DNA of 64,000 nucleotides from Aggregatibacter actinomycetemcomitans (GTDB lineage Bacteria; Pseudomonadota; Gammaproteobacteria; Enterobacterales; Pasteurellaceae): NCBI GenBank assembly GCA_017160915.1, contig JACAWG010000061.1, positions 1 to 64,000 of the forward strand, read 5' to 3'. Shown piece by piece: positions 47,769 to 58,045 of this stretch (position 1 is its first letter; each line of letters starts with the position of its first letter). The notes under the pieces were generated by a model. It saw only the letters and a program-made list of their open reading frames with translations, ran no database searches and was not told where the DNA came from. The position numbers and the translations under genes were made by a program.

Positions 47769-48193
47769 GTAAAGTTATCAGCTTTAACACATTAATCCCT
47801 AATTTTATTCCAAGTAAAAATATCGGTATAAATGGATTAGGAATAATTTATGGAAATATTCAGTTTGCGCAAGGACATTGCTTTATCAGTGCAAGTATTT
47901 TCATGCACAATACATCGGTAAAAAATAACTGTGTATTTATTATTAAAATCACCGTTATCGACCAAAATTACACTACCCTTCACGAAAATATATTGAAAAT
48001 TGATACAAGCAAAAGTTATATGCTTGCCTCTGATCAACGATTTTTAGGAGAAACCTATTTTCATGTACCTTCTGCATATAAAGGAAAGAAACTAAAAATA
48101 ATAATGAATGTGCAATGTATATATGATTCGGGCTCAGGGCTGGTAACAAACTGGTTTCCATATGAACATACCGAAGAGGTCATTGCGGAATGA
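47765..48193 (+). CDS. AT-rich hypothetical protein coupled to yfiF
   Basis: I do not recognise this 142-residue protein. It is rich in Ile, Asn, Phe and Tyr, has no signal peptide or membrane helix, and looks like a beta-sandwich (FISASIFMHNTSVKNNCVFI, FIIKITVIDQNYTTLHENIL, KLKIIMNVQCIYDSGSG). Its ATG overlaps the yfiF stop by four bases and its own stop overlaps the next gene the same way, so all three are probably translated together. Base composition is much more AT-rich than yfiF, pointing to acquisition. No function can be assigned. Confidence 0.72.
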   Translation: MSKVISFNTLIPNFIPSKNIGINGLGIIYGNIQFAQGHCFISASIFMHNTSVKNNCVFIIKITVIDQNYTTLHENILKIDTSKSYMLASDQRFLGETYFHVPSAYKGKKLKIIMNVQCIYDSGSGLVTNWFPYEHTEEVIAE

Positions 48194-48741
48194 AAAAATT
48201 TGTTATTCCTTTTGTACTGATAGTCGTTCTTATCTCATTGTTTTATTCACACAATAGTAGACAAGAGCAGGAATTATTTGATGAATACCAGCAGAGATAT
48301 CTTTTAAGTATAAAAACGAATAATCAAGAAGAGTTTATAAGGTTAGCTTCCGATATTGAAAAAATTCGAGTTAAAAATAATAGTGAAAAATGGCAATTAA
48401 TGTACGTAAACATACTCGTTGCACAATTACATGAATATAAAAAAGCGGTAGATATAATGGAAACCATGCCGATAATGCATAAGGATGCTGCCTTGGGGGT
48501 CGGTTTATGTATGTTAAAAGAACGTTTGAACCAATCCTATAAAGCCTGCTATCAAAATGTAATAGATAATGTACCTGAACCTAAATATAACGACATGAAT
48601 TACTGGGGGGCTGTAGCGGCATTAAATTTGCCTTATACAGAAGAAGATATAAATAAATCCGAAATACCACGTGAACTTCTTGAAAAATATTTGGCGACTG
48701 CTTCAGACAGAAAGAAATTTTTACAAGAAACATTTCCTTAG
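48190..48741 (+). CDS. AT-rich membrane-anchored hypothetical protein
   Basis: 183 residues with an N-terminal signal anchor (MKKFVIPFVLIVVLISLFYS) and a soluble, helical remainder that resembles TPR-like helical hairpins (WQLMYVNILVAQLHEYKKAV, LGVGLCMLKERLNQSYKACY). It would face the periplasm. It overlaps the previous AT-rich gene by four bases. The pattern of an AT-rich soluble protein followed by a membrane-tethered periplasmic one resembles cargo-immunity pairs, but nothing in the sequences proves this. It converges with yfhL. Confidence 0.7.
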   Translation: MKKFVIPFVLIVVLISLFYSHNSRQEQELFDEYQQRYLLSIKTNNQEEFIRLASDIEKIRVKNNSEKWQLMYVNILVAQLHEYKKAVDIMETMPIMHKDAALGVGLCMLKERLNQSYKACYQNVIDNVPEPKYNDMNYWGAVAALNLPYTEEDINKSEIPRELLEKYLATASDRKKFLQETFP

Positions 48742-48756
48742 GCGCAAACAGGGAAC

Positions 48757-49062
<306 letters not shown>

Positions 49063-49084
49063 CTAACAAAATTAAAGGAATTTT

Positions 49085-49780
49085 ATGAACGAAAAACGTA
49101 TGTTGTTGCTGTCATTTTTTGTGGTGGCGTTTTTAATGTTTTTACTTGCCGGTTGGTATTATTTTTCCAAACAAAAACAAGCCGTTGGCGTGGTGATCGA
49201 TCGGGATTACGATTACATCATGAAAAACGATCCCATCGGACAGAATAAAAAAGCCCGTACCGATTATTACACACTGGTGTTGTCCTGGTCGCCGGCATTT
49301 TGTGAGCGCCAACGTAAGCAATACGGCGATAACCTGCCGAACTCCCTGCAATATCAATGCGGTTTGACTCAACAATTCGGCTGGATTGTACACGGATTAT
49401 GGTCACAAAACGAACAGGCGCGACGGGTTTCCGATCATCCGCGTTTCTGCCAGGGCGATTTGCCGAAATTGCCGCAGGAACTCATTGAGCAATATCTGCC
49501 GGAAATGCCCGGCGCCAATTTAATCCAGGGCGAATGGGAAAAACACGGTTCATGCATGTTCAACAACGCGCAGGATTATTTGGAAAAGATCAAAAATTTA
49601 TACCGCACTTTAAAACTGCCGAACTATGAATTAAGCCGTAACGAGTTGTTTAGCTGGGTAAAGAAAAATAACCCGCAACTCAAAGATCGCTATCTTGGCA
49701 CGGCGCGTAACGAATTATTCATTTGTTACGGCTTAGACTGGCAACCGATTGATTGCCCGCGCAATCGTACCGGTTATTAA
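49085..49780 (+). CDS. RNase T2-family ribonuclease
   Basis: Secreted or membrane-tethered ribonuclease cutting RNA to 2',3'-cyclic phosphate ends. An N-terminal hydrophobic segment (about residues 5-27) is followed by the catalytic motifs CAS1 WIVHGLWSQ (about 99-107) and CAS2 GEWEKHGSC (about 150-158). Six cysteines are positioned for disulfides. It lies before pgk, with yfhL divergent on the other side, a neighbourhood also known in H. influenzae. Confidence 0.92.
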   Translation: MNEKRMLLLSFFVVAFLMFLLAGWYYFSKQKQAVGVVIDRDYDYIMKNDPIGQNKKARTDYYTLVLSWSPAFCERQRKQYGDNLPNSLQYQCGLTQQFGWIVHGLWSQNEQARRVSDHPRFCQGDLPKLPQELIEQYLPEMPGANLIQGEWEKHGSCMFNNAQDYLEKIKNLYRTLKLPNYELSRNELFSWVKKNNPQLKDRYLGTARNELFICYGLDWQPIDCPRNRTGY

Positions 49781-49822
49781 TTAATTTTGATAATCGTTTG
49801 CGTAGGATCAAAGGAATTGAGG

Positions 49823-49850
49823 TTACAAGCTACTTAGATCAGGGTATAAT
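49823..49850 (+). promoter_or_regulatory. Promoter of pgk
   Basis: TTACAA (49823-49828), a 16-base spacer and TATAAT (49845-49850), 46 bases before pgk. Confidence 0.6.
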
Positions 49851-49896
49851 GCGGACAGTTTTTATTTTTAATTTTTCACAAGCAAAGAGGTAAATT

Positions 49897-51060
49897 ATGT
49901 CAGTAATTAAAATGACCGATTTAGATTTGAACGGTAAACGCGTATTTATCCGTGCCGACCTGAATGTGCCGGTAAAAGACGGTAAAGTCACTTCCGATGC
50001 GCGTATTCGTGCCACCATCCCAACCTTAAAATTAGCCTTGGAAAAAGGCGCAAAAGTGATGGTCACCTCCCACTTAGGTCGTCCGACCGAAGGTGAATTC
50101 AAACCTGAAGATTCCCTCCAACCCGTTGTTGATTATTTAAACGAACATCTTGATGTGCCGGTACGTTTAGTGCGTGATTACCTCGACGGCGTAGATGTTA
50201 ACGCCGGCGAAATCGTTGTATTGGAAAACGTTCGCGTGAACAAAGGCGAAAAGAAAAACGATCCTGAATTAGGCAAAAAATACGCCGCACTTTGTGATGT
50301 GTTCGTAATGGACGCTTTCGGTACCGCACACCGCGCCCAAGCCTCTACTTACGGCGTTGCCGAATTCGCCCCGGTTGCCTGCGCAGGTCCATTACTTGCG
50401 GCGGAACTGGATGCTCTCGGCAAAGCGTTAAAAGAACCTGCACGTCCGATGGTGGCGATTGTAGGCGGTTCTAAAGTCTCCACCAAATTGGAAGTATTGA
50501 ACTCCCTGTCTAAAATTGCTGACCAAATTATCGTGGGCGGCGGTATTGCCAACACCTTCATTGCGGCAGCCGGTCACAATGTGGGTAAATCCTTATATGA
50601 AGCGGATTTAATCCCGGTTGCCAAAGAATTAGCGGCAAGCACCGACATTCCTGTGCCGGTTGATGTTCGCGTCGGTACCGAATTCTCCGAAACCGCACCG
50701 GCAACCGAAAAATCCGTGACCGAAGTAAAAGATGACGAATCCATTTTCGACATCGGCGATAAATCCGCAGAGCAACTGGCAGAAATTATCAAAAACGCCA
50801 AAACCGTATTATGGAACGGCCCGGTGGGTGTGTTTGAATTCCCGAACTTCCGCAAAGGGACTGAAATCATTTCTCACGCTATCGCCAACAGCGACGCGTT
50901 CTCCATTGCGGGCGGCGGTGATACTTTAGCGGCTATCGATCTTTTCGGTATTGCAGATAAAATCTCTTACATCTCAACCGGCGGTGGTGCGTTCTTAGAA
51001 TTCGTCGAAGGTAAAGTCTTACCGGCAGTAGAAATTCTTGAAAAACGCGCGAAAAACTAA
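49897..51060 (+). CDS. pgk: Phosphoglycerate kinase
   Basis: Glycolytic enzyme converting 1,3-bisphosphoglycerate and ADP to 3-phosphoglycerate and [23 protein letters not shown] (about residues 14-33) is the family signature, and [10 protein letters not shown] (about 344-353) is near the nucleotide site. 387 residues, standard for gammaproteobacteria. Start follows AAAGAGG. fbaA lies 165 bases downstream, the usual pgk-fba pairing. Codon use is that of a highly expressed gene. Confidence 0.99.
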   Translation: MSVIKMTDLDLNGKRVFIRADLNVPVKDGKVTSDARIRATIPTLKLALEKGAKVMVTSHLGRPTEGEFKPEDSLQPVVDYLNEHLDVPVRLVRDYLDGVDVNAGEIVVLENVRVNKGEKKNDPELGKKYAALCDVFVMDAFGTAHRAQASTYGVAEFAPVACAGPLLAAELDALGKALKEPARPMVAIVGGSKVSTKLEVLNSLSKIADQIIVGGGIANTFIAAAGHNVGKSLYEADLIPVAKELAASTDIPVPVDVRVGTEFSETAPATEKSVTEVKDDESIFDIGDKSAEQLAEIIKNAKTVLWNGPVGVFEFPNFRKGTEIISHAIANSDAFSIAGGGDTLAAIDLFGIADKISYISTGGGAFLEFVEGKVLPAVEILEKRAKN

Positions 51061-51090
51061 CCGCACTTTTCGATCGTAAAATAATGATGG

Positions 51091-51201
51091 CGCGCGTCCC
51101 CCGACGCGTGCCTACATCGCGAGACAGAGCGCGCATTAAGAAACGCGCGCTATCAATAAAGAATTCTTAACAATTCTTCAAACGGTGGGCTCAACCCCAC
51201 C
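51091..51201. repeat. Three tandem hairpins between pgk and fbaA
   Basis: Hairpin 1 is CGCGCGTC-CCC-GACGCGTG (51091-51110). Hairpin 2 is AGCGCGC / GCGCGCT (51128-51151). Hairpin 3 is GGTGGG / CCCACC around CTCAAC (51184-51201). Together they fill the leader ahead of fbaA. Their GC-rich composition contrasts with the AT-rich spacer between them. They look like dispersed palindromic repeats. Effects on fbaA expression are untested. Confidence 0.6.
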
Positions 51202-51225
51202 CTACATAAAAAAGGAAACACAACT

Positions 51226-52305
51226 ATGGCTAAATTATTAGATATCGTAAAACCGGGCGTGCTTACCGGTGAAGATGTACAAAAAGTATTCGCATACGCA
51301 AAAGAACACGGCTTTGCCATTCCTGCCGTAAACTGCGTCGGTTCCGACTCTGTGAATGCCGTATTGGAAACCGCAGCCCGCGTAAAAGCGCCGGTAATCG
51401 TGCAATTCTCTAACGGCGGTGCGGCATTCTATGCAGGTAAAGGCATTAAACCTGCCAGCGGCGCCCGTCCTGACGTATTAGGTGCCATTGCCGGTGCGAA
51501 ACACGTTCATGCTTTAGCCAAAGAATACGGCGTGCCGGTAATTTTACACACCGACCACGCCGCGAAAAAATTACTGCCTTGGATCGACGGCTTACTTGAT
51601 GCCGGAGAAAAACACTTCGCCGAAACCGGACGTCCGCTGTTCTCTTCCCACATGATCGACCTTTCCGAAGAACCGATGGAAGAAAACATGGCAATTTGCC
51701 GTGAATACCTTGCCCGCATGAGCAAAATGGGCATGACCCTTGAAATCGAAATCGGTATCACCGGCGGTGAAGAAGACGGCGTGGATAACTCCGATGTGGA
51801 TGAATCCCGTCTTTATACCCAACCGTCCGACGTGCTTTACGTTTACGACCAATTACATCCGGTAAGCCCGAACTTCACCGTAGCGGCGGCATTCGGTAAC
51901 GTACACGGCGTGTACAAACCGGGTAATGTAAAATTAAAACCGTCTATTTTGGGTGCAAGCCAAGAATTCGTGGCGAAAGAACGTAACCTTCCGGCAAAAC
52001 CGATCAACTTCGTCTTCCACGGTGGTTCCGGTTCCAGTCGCGAAGAAATCCGTGAAGCCATCGGTTACGGTGCGATTAAAATGAACATCGACACCGACAC
52101 CCAATGGGCGTCCTGGGATGGTATCTTAAACTTCTACAAAGCCAACGAAGCGTATTTGCAAGGTCAATTAGGCAACCCTGAAGGTCCGGATTCTCCAAAC
52201 AAAAAATACTACGATCCGCGCGTTTGGTTACGCAAAATGGAAGAATCCATGTCTAAACGCTTAGAACAATCTTTCGAAGATTTAAACTGCGTAGATGTTT
52301 TATAA
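51226..52305 (+). CDS. fbaA: Class II fructose-bisphosphate aldolase
   Basis: Zinc-dependent aldolase of glycolysis and gluconeogenesis. Zinc ligands and active-site segments: HTDHAAKKLLPW (about residues 107-118), LEIEIGITGGEEDGVDN (about 172-188), FGNVHGVYKPGNVKL (about 223-237) and VFHGGSGSSREEI (about 263-275). Length of 359 residues is that of the E. coli type. It follows pgk. It ends at an inverted uptake-signal terminator. Confidence 0.99.
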   Translation: MAKLLDIVKPGVLTGEDVQKVFAYAKEHGFAIPAVNCVGSDSVNAVLETAARVKAPVIVQFSNGGAAFYAGKGIKPASGARPDVLGAIAGAKHVHALAKEYGVPVILHTDHAAKKLLPWIDGLLDAGEKHFAETGRPLFSSHMIDLSEEPMEENMAICREYLARMSKMGMTLEIEIGITGGEEDGVDNSDVDESRLYTQPSDVLYVYDQLHPVSPNFTVAAAFGNVHGVYKPGNVKLKPSILGASQEFVAKERNLPAKPINFVFHGGSGSSREEIREAIGYGAIKMNIDTDTQWASWDGILNFYKANEAYLQGQLGNPEGPDSPNKKYYDPRVWLRKMEESMSKRLEQSFEDLNCVDVL

Positions 52306-52327
52306 GTTAAAAACACATTAAAAACCG

Positions 52328-52372
52328 ACCGCACTTTTGACATATCGATGATAAAGTGCGGTCATTTTTTTA
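52328..52372 (+). terminator. Inverted uptake-signal terminator of fbaA
   Basis: ACCGCACTT (52328-52336) and AAGTGCGGT (52354-52362) are inverted and followed by a T7 run. Confidence 0.75.
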
Positions 52373-52387
52373 AGCGTTTTTTTACCG

Positions 52388-53659
52388 ATGATGAAGATGA
52401 CAACATACAAACTCCCCCTGGCAGGGTTGATTAACGCAACGCTGGTGTTCTTTTTTACCTGCCTGCTTGTGTTGAAACACGGCTATAACTATGCCCCGGC
52501 AATCTTGTCTCTGATGGGCGTGATTTTTTTCATTTACCGACAACTGCACAAACCGAAAGACAATCTCACCCATGACGGCAATGAGAAATGGTTTGTTGCC
52601 ACTCTGCTGTTTTATGTGCTGCTCTTTGCCCTTTCGATTTTGTACCATCAGGGCAAAATTCGGGAATTTGACAACCCGAGCCGCATTCTCTTTTTTCTGA
52701 CCTTGTTGCCGTTGTTGGCGCATTATCCGATACGCTTTCATTGGCTTTTACACGCCATTCCGTGGGGCAGCCTGATTGCGGGCGTTACCGCCATTATTCA
52801 TCGCTTTATCTTGAACTACCACATGGCATTTGAACACCAAATGCACATTCAGTCCGGCGATATCGCCATGTCGCTGGGTATGTTTTCCCTGGCGATTAGC
52901 TTTTATTTTTTCATCAAAAAACAATATCGCTTCGGTGCCCTGTATTTCGTTTTCAGCCTGATGGGCGTATTCGCCAGCTTATTGTCCACCGCTCGCGGCG
53001 GCTGGATTGGTATCCCTTTTGTTCTCCTGTTAATCCTTTTCGCTTATCGTCGTTATTTATCGAAAAAATTCTTCGCCGGTTTTTTCATTGCGCTTGCCCT
53101 GATTGTGACGACCGTTGCGATGTTGCCGAATACCAAAATTAAAGAACGCATCGCCGCCGCAGAATACGACATCACCGCCTATTTCCAACAAAATAACGGC
53201 TCCACCTCCGTCGGCGCCCGTTTTGATATGTGGAAAAGCGTGATCTTAATGACGCAGGAAAAACCGATTTTCGGTTGGGGCGTACAAGGCGTCAACGAAA
53301 AACGCAAATTACAGCACGAGCAGGGCTTAATCAGCCAATATGCCGCGTCTTTTAACCATGCCCACAACCAATATTTTGACGATTTATCCAAACGCGGTAC
53401 CTTAGGTTTAGTCGCTTTACTCGGCGTGTTTTTCGTGCCGTTACGTTTCTTTATGCGACATCTCAAAAGCGCCGATTTGGAACTGAAACTCGCTTCGTTG
53501 TTAGGAGCCGTCCATATCGTTTCCGTGATGTTCTACTGTTTCAGCCAGGGCTTTTTCAGTCATAACTCGGGCAATATTTTCTATTTTTTCCCGGTGATTG
53601 TGTTTTACGCTTTGGTTAAGCAACTTAGCGCCGCCACAGAGAATCCGCGCCATGAATAA
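52388..53659 (+). CDS. O-antigen ligase (WaaL/RfaL)-like membrane protein
   Basis: 423-residue polytopic membrane protein with about ten hydrophobic segments. The large periplasmic loop near residues 255-345 and the STARGGWIGIPFVLL segment (about 198-212) carry the arginine pattern of O-antigen ligases, as does the loop GWGVQGVNEKRK with later HAHNQYFDDLSKRGTLG (about 319-335). This group joins glycans to LOS core or acts on other lipid-linked sugars. Several ATGs cluster at the start (52388, 52391, 52397). Its end overlaps pldB by eight bases. Confidence 0.85.
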   Translation: MMKMTTYKLPLAGLINATLVFFFTCLLVLKHGYNYAPAILSLMGVIFFIYRQLHKPKDNLTHDGNEKWFVATLLFYVLLFALSILYHQGKIREFDNPSRILFFLTLLPLLAHYPIRFHWLLHAIPWGSLIAGVTAIIHRFILNYHMAFEHQMHIQSGDIAMSLGMFSLAISFYFFIKKQYRFGALYFVFSLMGVFASLLSTARGGWIGIPFVLLLILFAYRRYLSKKFFAGFFIALALIVTTVAMLPNTKIKERIAAAEYDITAYFQQNNGSTSVGARFDMWKSVILMTQEKPIFGWGVQGVNEKRKLQHEQGLISQYAASFNHAHNQYFDDLSKRGTLGLVALLGVFFVPLRFFMRHLKSADLELKLASLLGAVHIVSVMFYCFSQGFFSHNSGNIFYFFPVIVFYALVKQLSAATENPRHE

Positions 53660-54575
53660 CACCGAACTGTTGCAATTTGCCGCGCAATTTCCGTTGCAAT
53701 ATCTGCCGGGCGAACGTCAATGTCGCTTGGCTTATCGGCATTTTATACATCATCCCGTCGCCCGCAAGTTAGTGATTATGGTGAACGGCAGGGCGGAAAA
53801 CCTGCTGAAATGGACGGAAATCGCGCGGGATTTTTATCATCAGGGCTACGATGTATTGCTGTTTGATCATCGCGGGCAGGGTTATTCGCAACGCCTATTG
53901 AAAGACGGCGAAAAAGGGCATTTAGACGAATTTCGGTTTTACGTGCAGGACATGGCAAAAATCATTGAAAATCTGACCGCACTTTATCCTTATCCGACGC
54001 AATACCTGCTCGCCCATTCTCTCGGCGCGTTGATTTCCGCCTATTATCTGGCGAATTTTGATCATCGTATTGAACGGGCGGTCTTTTCCGCACCTTTTTT
54101 CGGCGTGCCGCTCAAAAAGCCGACGCGCGACGAATTATTGCTGAATTTGATGATGTTATGGGGGCAAGGCGAACGTTATGTGTTCGGCAAAAGCGCCTAC
54201 AAACCGGTGGATACGGCACAGAATGAGTTAAGCCATAGCGTGGTGCGTATGCAATGGATGAATGAGGTGAATCGGGACAACCCCTCAATTCGGTTGGGTG
54301 GACCGACGTTCCGTTGGGTGCATTTGTGTCTCACCGCCATCAAGCATCTGCCGAAAATTCTGCCTCGGATCGAAACGCCGGTGTTGGTGTTGGAAGCGGA
54401 ACAGGAAAAGATCGTGAACAATAAAACGCTGAAAAAACTGACCGCACTTTTGCCCCATGGCGAACGGCAAAAAATTCACGGCGCCAAACATGAAATTCTG
54501 TTTGAAATCGACGAAATTCGCACGCCGGCGCTACAACGCATTTATGCGTTTTTTAATCCAGACAAGCCCGCATAA
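53652..54575 (+). CDS. pldB: Lysophospholipase L2-like alpha/beta hydrolase
   Basis: 307-residue alpha/beta hydrolase of the PldB group, which acts on lysophospholipids. Nucleophile elbow AHSLG (about residue 120), HRGQGYS (about 75-81) after strand 4, and the catalytic His in [11 protein letters not shown] (about 273-283). No signal peptide. It starts inside the end of the ligase-like gene (ATGAATAA), implying translational coupling. It converges with crcB, whose stop lies within its last codons (overlap 54553-54575). Confidence 0.88.
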   Translation: MNNTELLQFAAQFPLQYLPGERQCRLAYRHFIHHPVARKLVIMVNGRAENLLKWTEIARDFYHQGYDVLLFDHRGQGYSQRLLKDGEKGHLDEFRFYVQDMAKIIENLTALYPYPTQYLLAHSLGALISAYYLANFDHRIERAVFSAPFFGVPLKKPTRDELLLNLMMLWGQGERYVFGKSAYKPVDTAQNELSHSVVRMQWMNEVNRDNPSIRLGGPTFRWVHLCLTAIKHLPKILPRIETPVLVLEAEQEKIVNNKTLKKLTALLPHGERQKIHGAKHEILFEIDEIRTPALQRIYAFFNPDKPA

Positions 54576-54936
54576 GCAGCACGCCGAACCAGGTAAACAG
54601 CAAACTCCCGAACAAATGGGCGGCGATCACGCCAAGCCCTATCGTCCATTTGCCATTCAACAGATTTTCCACGACTTCCGCCGAAAAAGAGGAAAATGTC
54701 GTCAAACTGCCGAGAAAACCGGTAATCAGGAAAAGTTTCCATTCGTTAGAAATCTGCGGGAAATGCCAGAATAGCGCCAGCAGCAAACCGATAAGAAAAC
54801 AACCGAAATAATTGGCGATAAGCGTACCGAAAGAAAACATGGCGAACAGCGGATTCAGCCATAAGCCCAAGCCCCAACGCAAGCCGGCGCCCAATGCTGC
54901 GCCGCCGCTAATCAGCAAAAGCGCGGATAACATCAT
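54553..54936 (-). CDS. crcB: Fluoride exporter CrcB/Fluc
   Basis: 127-residue protein with four membrane helices, forming a dual-topology fluoride channel. The conserved GAGLRWGLG (about residues 17-25), [15 protein letters not shown] (about 36-50) and the central [13 protein letters not shown] (about 74-86) match the family, with the Asn and Phe residues lining the pore. I looked for a fluoride riboswitch upstream and did not find one. It follows the Cof-type phosphatase gene, with the stop and start sharing one base at 54936. Confidence 0.95.
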   Translation of the reverse strand: MMLSALLLISGGAALGAGLRWGLGLWLNPLFAMFSFGTLIANYFGCFLIGLLLALFWHFPQISNEWKLFLITGFLGSLTTFSSFSAEVVENLLNGKWTIGLGVIAAHLFGSLLFTWFGVLLMRACLD

Positions 54937-55754
54937 CAGTAAATGCCGTAAATGGCACGTAAATACGACGCCACCGCTTCATGCCCGTGGCGACCGATAA
55001 CTTCCAGTTGCGGGGCGGCTTGTTTCAGGCGCGGATCGGCGTTCCCCATCACGCAGCCTTTGCCCACTTCCGTCAACATTTCCACGTCATTCATGCCGTC
55101 GCCGAAAGCGATGCAATCCTGCAAATCATAATCTTTTTGCTGCACGACCTGAGCCAGCGTGGAGGCTTTCGATACGCCTTTCCCCATGACTTCCAGACAA
55201 ATAGGCGTGGAATAGGTAATGTTGGCAAGCGTGCCGAAACGCGTGCGTAATTGTTCTTCCAGTGACACCAAATCCGCCGGTGTGCGTCCGATAAAAAAGA
55301 CTTTTTCCGTGTCTCTGCCGTGATGATGTTTAAAATCAACCACATCGTAAACAAAACCGGAATCTTTATGATATTTATAAAGCTCGGGAATATCTTTATT
55401 GATGAACCAGCCGTCCGCCTGATAACTGTTCACGCACACCCGCGTATCGTCAAAAGAAAGGTTCATGATTTCATAGGCAATGTTTTCGGGCAGGGAATTA
55501 TTGAGCAGCAGCTCGCCTTGCAAATTATGCGCCTGCGCGCCGTTTGAGGTAATCAGCACCGCTTCTTTCACCTTGGTTTTCTTCAAAATACTCGACACGT
55601 CAAAATAATTACGCCCCGTGGCAAGAATAATGTCCACCTTGTTGTCATATAAGCGTTCCAAGGTTTGTGCGGTAAAATCGCCCACCACATGATGCCCGTT
55701 GAGCAACGTGCCGTCCATGTCGGAAACGATGGCGCGATAAGGAAGTTTTTGCAT
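54936..55754 (-). CDS. Cof-type HAD-superfamily hydrolase
   Basis: HAD phosphatase of the Cof/YidA class. Motif I is DMDGTLLNG (about residues 12-20), motif II is in LITSN (about 66), the C2-type cap lies between, and motifs III/IV are KGVSKASTL (about 196-204) and [11 protein letters not shown] (about 219-229). It acts on small phosphorylated metabolites; the exact one is unknown. 272 residues. It precedes crcB on the same strand with one shared base and is divergent from ilvG. Confidence 0.93.
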   Translation of the reverse strand: MQKLPYRAIVSDMDGTLLNGHHVVGDFTAQTLERLYDNKVDIILATGRNYFDVSSILKKTKVKEAVLITSNGAQAHNLQGELLLNNSLPENIAYEIMNLSFDDTRVCVNSYQADGWFINKDIPELYKYHKDSGFVYDVVDFKHHHGRDTEKVFFIGRTPADLVSLEEQLRTRFGTLANITYSTPICLEVMGKGVSKASTLAQVVQQKDYDLQDCIAFGDGMNDVEMLTEVGKGCVMGNADPRLKQAAPQLEVIGRHGHEAVASYLRAIYGIY

Positions 55755-55909
55755 GATTTGTTACCTCAACTAAAACGAATGACTAATGGTAGCAAATTTT
55801 GCACAAAAATATCCGTTGTTTCCTTGAATTTTTTTAAGAAATGTAATAAAAGATTAAATCTTTCACGCAGTAAAAAAATTCCTCCCTCAAAATAGAAGTT
55901 ATCGTAAGT

Positions 55910-57562
55910 ATGAACGGTGCAAATTTAATAATCGAGTGCTTAAAAGCACATAATGTGGACACAATTTTCGGCTATCCCGGCGGCGCCATCATGCCAACCT
56001 ACGATGCCATCTATGATTCCGGTTTAGATCATCTGCTTTGTCGCAACGAACAGGGTGCCGCCATGGCGGCTATCGGCTATGCCCGCGCGTCGGGGAAAGT
56101 CGGCGTGTGTATCGCTACCTCCGGACCGGGAGCCACCAATCTCATCACAGGGCTTGGCGATGCATTGATGGATTCCATTCCCATCGTCGCCATTACCGGA
56201 CAGGTCGCCTCCCCCCTCATCGGCACCGATGCTTTCCAGGAAGCGGACGTATTAGGCTTGTCTCTTGCCTGCACCAAACACAGTTTCATCGTGCAAAACA
56301 TAGAAGAATTGCCCGAAATTCTCGCCAACGCTTTTGAGATCGCACAAAGCGGCAGACCGGGCCCGGTGCTGGTGGATGTACCGAAAGACGTACAAATTGC
56401 ACCTACCACAGCAAAGCCAAAGGTAAATCCGCCGCCAAAAACCACCGCACTTCATGAGGAACATTTAACCCAAGCCTTAACGTTATTACGCGAAGCGCAA
56501 CGCCCGGTCGCCTATATCGGCGGCGGTGTAGGCATGGCGGGCGCGGTGCCTGCGTTACGCTATTTTCTGCACAGCACCCAAATGCCAAGCGTAGTGACCT
56601 TAAAAGGCTTAGGCGCCGTTTCCGCCGACGATCCTTATTATTTAGGCATGCTCGGAATGCACGGCACCAAAGCCGCCAACTACATCACCCAAGAAGCGGA
56701 TTTATTACTGGTATTCGGCGCCCGCTTTGATGATCGCGTGACCGGCAAACTCGACACCTTCGCCCCGCACGCCAAAGTGATTCATGTAGATATCGACGGT
56801 GCCGAATTAGGCAAATTACGCCGTCCGAATATCGCTTTACGCGGCGACCTCATTCAAACGCTGGAAACCCTCAGCGTGCCGTTAAATATCGCGCCGTGGC
56901 AACAAACCGTGTTAGCCCACAAAACGCAATACGCTTTCCGTTACGGTGAAAATATCGGTGAGCAACTAATCAACCCGCTTTGGTTGCTCAACAGCTTATC
57001 CAACAAAAAAACGCCTGACACCATCGTCGTCACCGATGTGGGGCAACATCAAATGTGGTCGGCGCAACACATTCAACATCACGCGCCGGAAAACTTCATC
57101 ACTTCCGCCGGTTTCGGCACCATGGGCTTCGGCTTGCCTGCCGCCATCGGCGCGAAAAAAGCCCGCCCGCAGGACGAGGTGATTTTAGTCAGCGGCGACG
57201 GCTCCATCATGATGAACATTCAGGAGCTCGGTTCCATCAAACGGGGCAAAGCGCCGATTAAAATCGTCCTGCTGGATAACCAACGCCTCGGCATGGTGCG
57301 TCAGTGGCAATCGTTGTTTTTTAACGCCCGCCACAGCAACACCATTTTAGACGACAACCCGGATTTCGTGGTGCTCGCCTCCGCCTTCGGCATTCAGGGC
57401 GAACGTATCACCTCCGCACATCAGGTGGAAGCCGCACTGGATCGTATGCTTGCAAGCCAAGAAGCCTATTTATTACATATTTGCATCCATTCCGACGAAA
57501 ACGTGTGGCCGTTGGTGCCACCGGGCGCGTGCAACGCAGATATGCTGGAAAGTATGGAGTAA
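55910..57562 (+). CDS. ilvG: Acetolactate synthase II large subunit
   Basis: Thiamin-diphosphate enzyme that makes 2-acetolactate or 2-aceto-2-hydroxybutyrate for valine, leucine and isoleucine. The catalytic glutamate is in [15 protein letters not shown] (about residues 44-58). The ThDP/magnesium motif is [13 protein letters not shown]...LLDN (about 426-455). 550 residues, like E. coli IlvG. It begins the ilvG-ilvM-ilvD-ilvA set. Ribosome site is weak (AAGTATG). No attenuator leader peptide was found in the 155-base upstream gap. Confidence 0.96.
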   Translation: MNGANLIIECLKAHNVDTIFGYPGGAIMPTYDAIYDSGLDHLLCRNEQGAAMAAIGYARASGKVGVCIATSGPGATNLITGLGDALMDSIPIVAITGQVASPLIGTDAFQEADVLGLSLACTKHSFIVQNIEELPEILANAFEIAQSGRPGPVLVDVPKDVQIAPTTAKPKVNPPPKTTALHEEHLTQALTLLREAQRPVAYIGGGVGMAGAVPALRYFLHSTQMPSVVTLKGLGAVSADDPYYLGMLGMHGTKAANYITQEADLLLVFGARFDDRVTGKLDTFAPHAKVIHVDIDGAELGKLRRPNIALRGDLIQTLETLSVPLNIAPWQQTVLAHKTQYAFRYGENIGEQLINPLWLLNSLSNKKTPDTIVVTDVGQHQMWSAQHIQHHAPENFITSAGFGTMGFGLPAAIGAKKARPQDEVILVSGDGSIMMNIQELGSIKRGKAPIKIVLLDNQRLGMVRQWQSLFFNARHSNTILDDNPDFVVLASAFGIQGERITSAHQVEAALDRMLASQEAYLLHICIHSDENVWPLVPPGACNADMLESME

Positions 57563-57566
57563 TCAC

Positions 57567-57782
57567 ATGGAACACCAAATCGAACTCACCGCCCGACACC
57601 GCCCTGAAGTGTTGGAACGCATTCTCCGCGTCGTCCGCCACCGCGGCTTCACCGTCACCAAAATGGATATGCAGCTGACTGATGGAAAAGTGCGGTTAAA
57701 ATTCACTGTAAAATCCGACCGCACTTTGGCGTTGTTGGTGAATCAGTTGGTGAAGTTGCCGGATGTTTTAGAGATAAAATAG
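57567..57782 (+). CDS. ilvM: Acetolactate synthase II small subunit
   Basis: 71-residue ACT-domain regulatory subunit of acetolactate synthase II. The sequence HQIELTARHRPEVLERILRV followed by VRHRGFTVTKMDMQLTD is typical of IlvM, which activates IlvG without conferring strong valine inhibition. ATG 57567 lies four bases after the ilvG stop, so coupling is likely. An uptake signal in each direction lies inside it. ilvE, which follows in E. coli, is missing here. Confidence 0.95.
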   Translation: MEHQIELTARHRPEVLERILRVVRHRGFTVTKMDMQLTDGKVRLKFTVKSDRTLALLVNQLVKLPDVLEIK

Positions 57783-57808
57783 AACTTATAACAGAATAAT
57801 TTCTTCTG

Positions 57809-57978
57809 CCAAATCTCCCCTAGCCCCTCTTTGCTAAAGAGGGGAATAAAGTGAGAAAATTTGAATGTCATGATTCAAATACAAACATTGCTAAAGTAAA
57901 GATAGGGATGAATCGAATAATATTTGGTTCATAAAGAAGTCCCCCTCTTTAGCAAAGAGGGGCTAGGGGAGATTTGGC
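57809..57978. mobile_element. MITE-like element upstream of ilvD, 37-38 bp terminal inverted repeats
   Basis: The left end 57809-57845 starts GCCAAATCTCCCCTAGCCCC, and the right end 57940-57978 is its near-perfect inverse complement (one extra C). The ends flank about 94 AT-rich bases with no ORF. Each end also contains an inner hairpin CCCCTCTTT-loop-AAAGAGGGG. No target duplication could be discerned. It separates ilvM from ilvD, whose start is 67 bases on. The same repeat unit recurs at 59894-60012. Confidence 0.7.
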
Positions 57979-58045
57979 GATCTTAATTAACGAAGAAATT
58001 TATTGAAAAGAACCTTAACAAAAAATTTACTTGGAGAGATTATCA

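Noticed and set aside
54937-55909. Fluoride riboswitch near crcB or the Cof-type gene
   Set aside because: No sequence resembling the riboswitch core was seen upstream of either gene.
55755-55909. ilv attenuator leader
   Set aside because: No short frame rich in branched-chain codons and no terminator hairpin was found.
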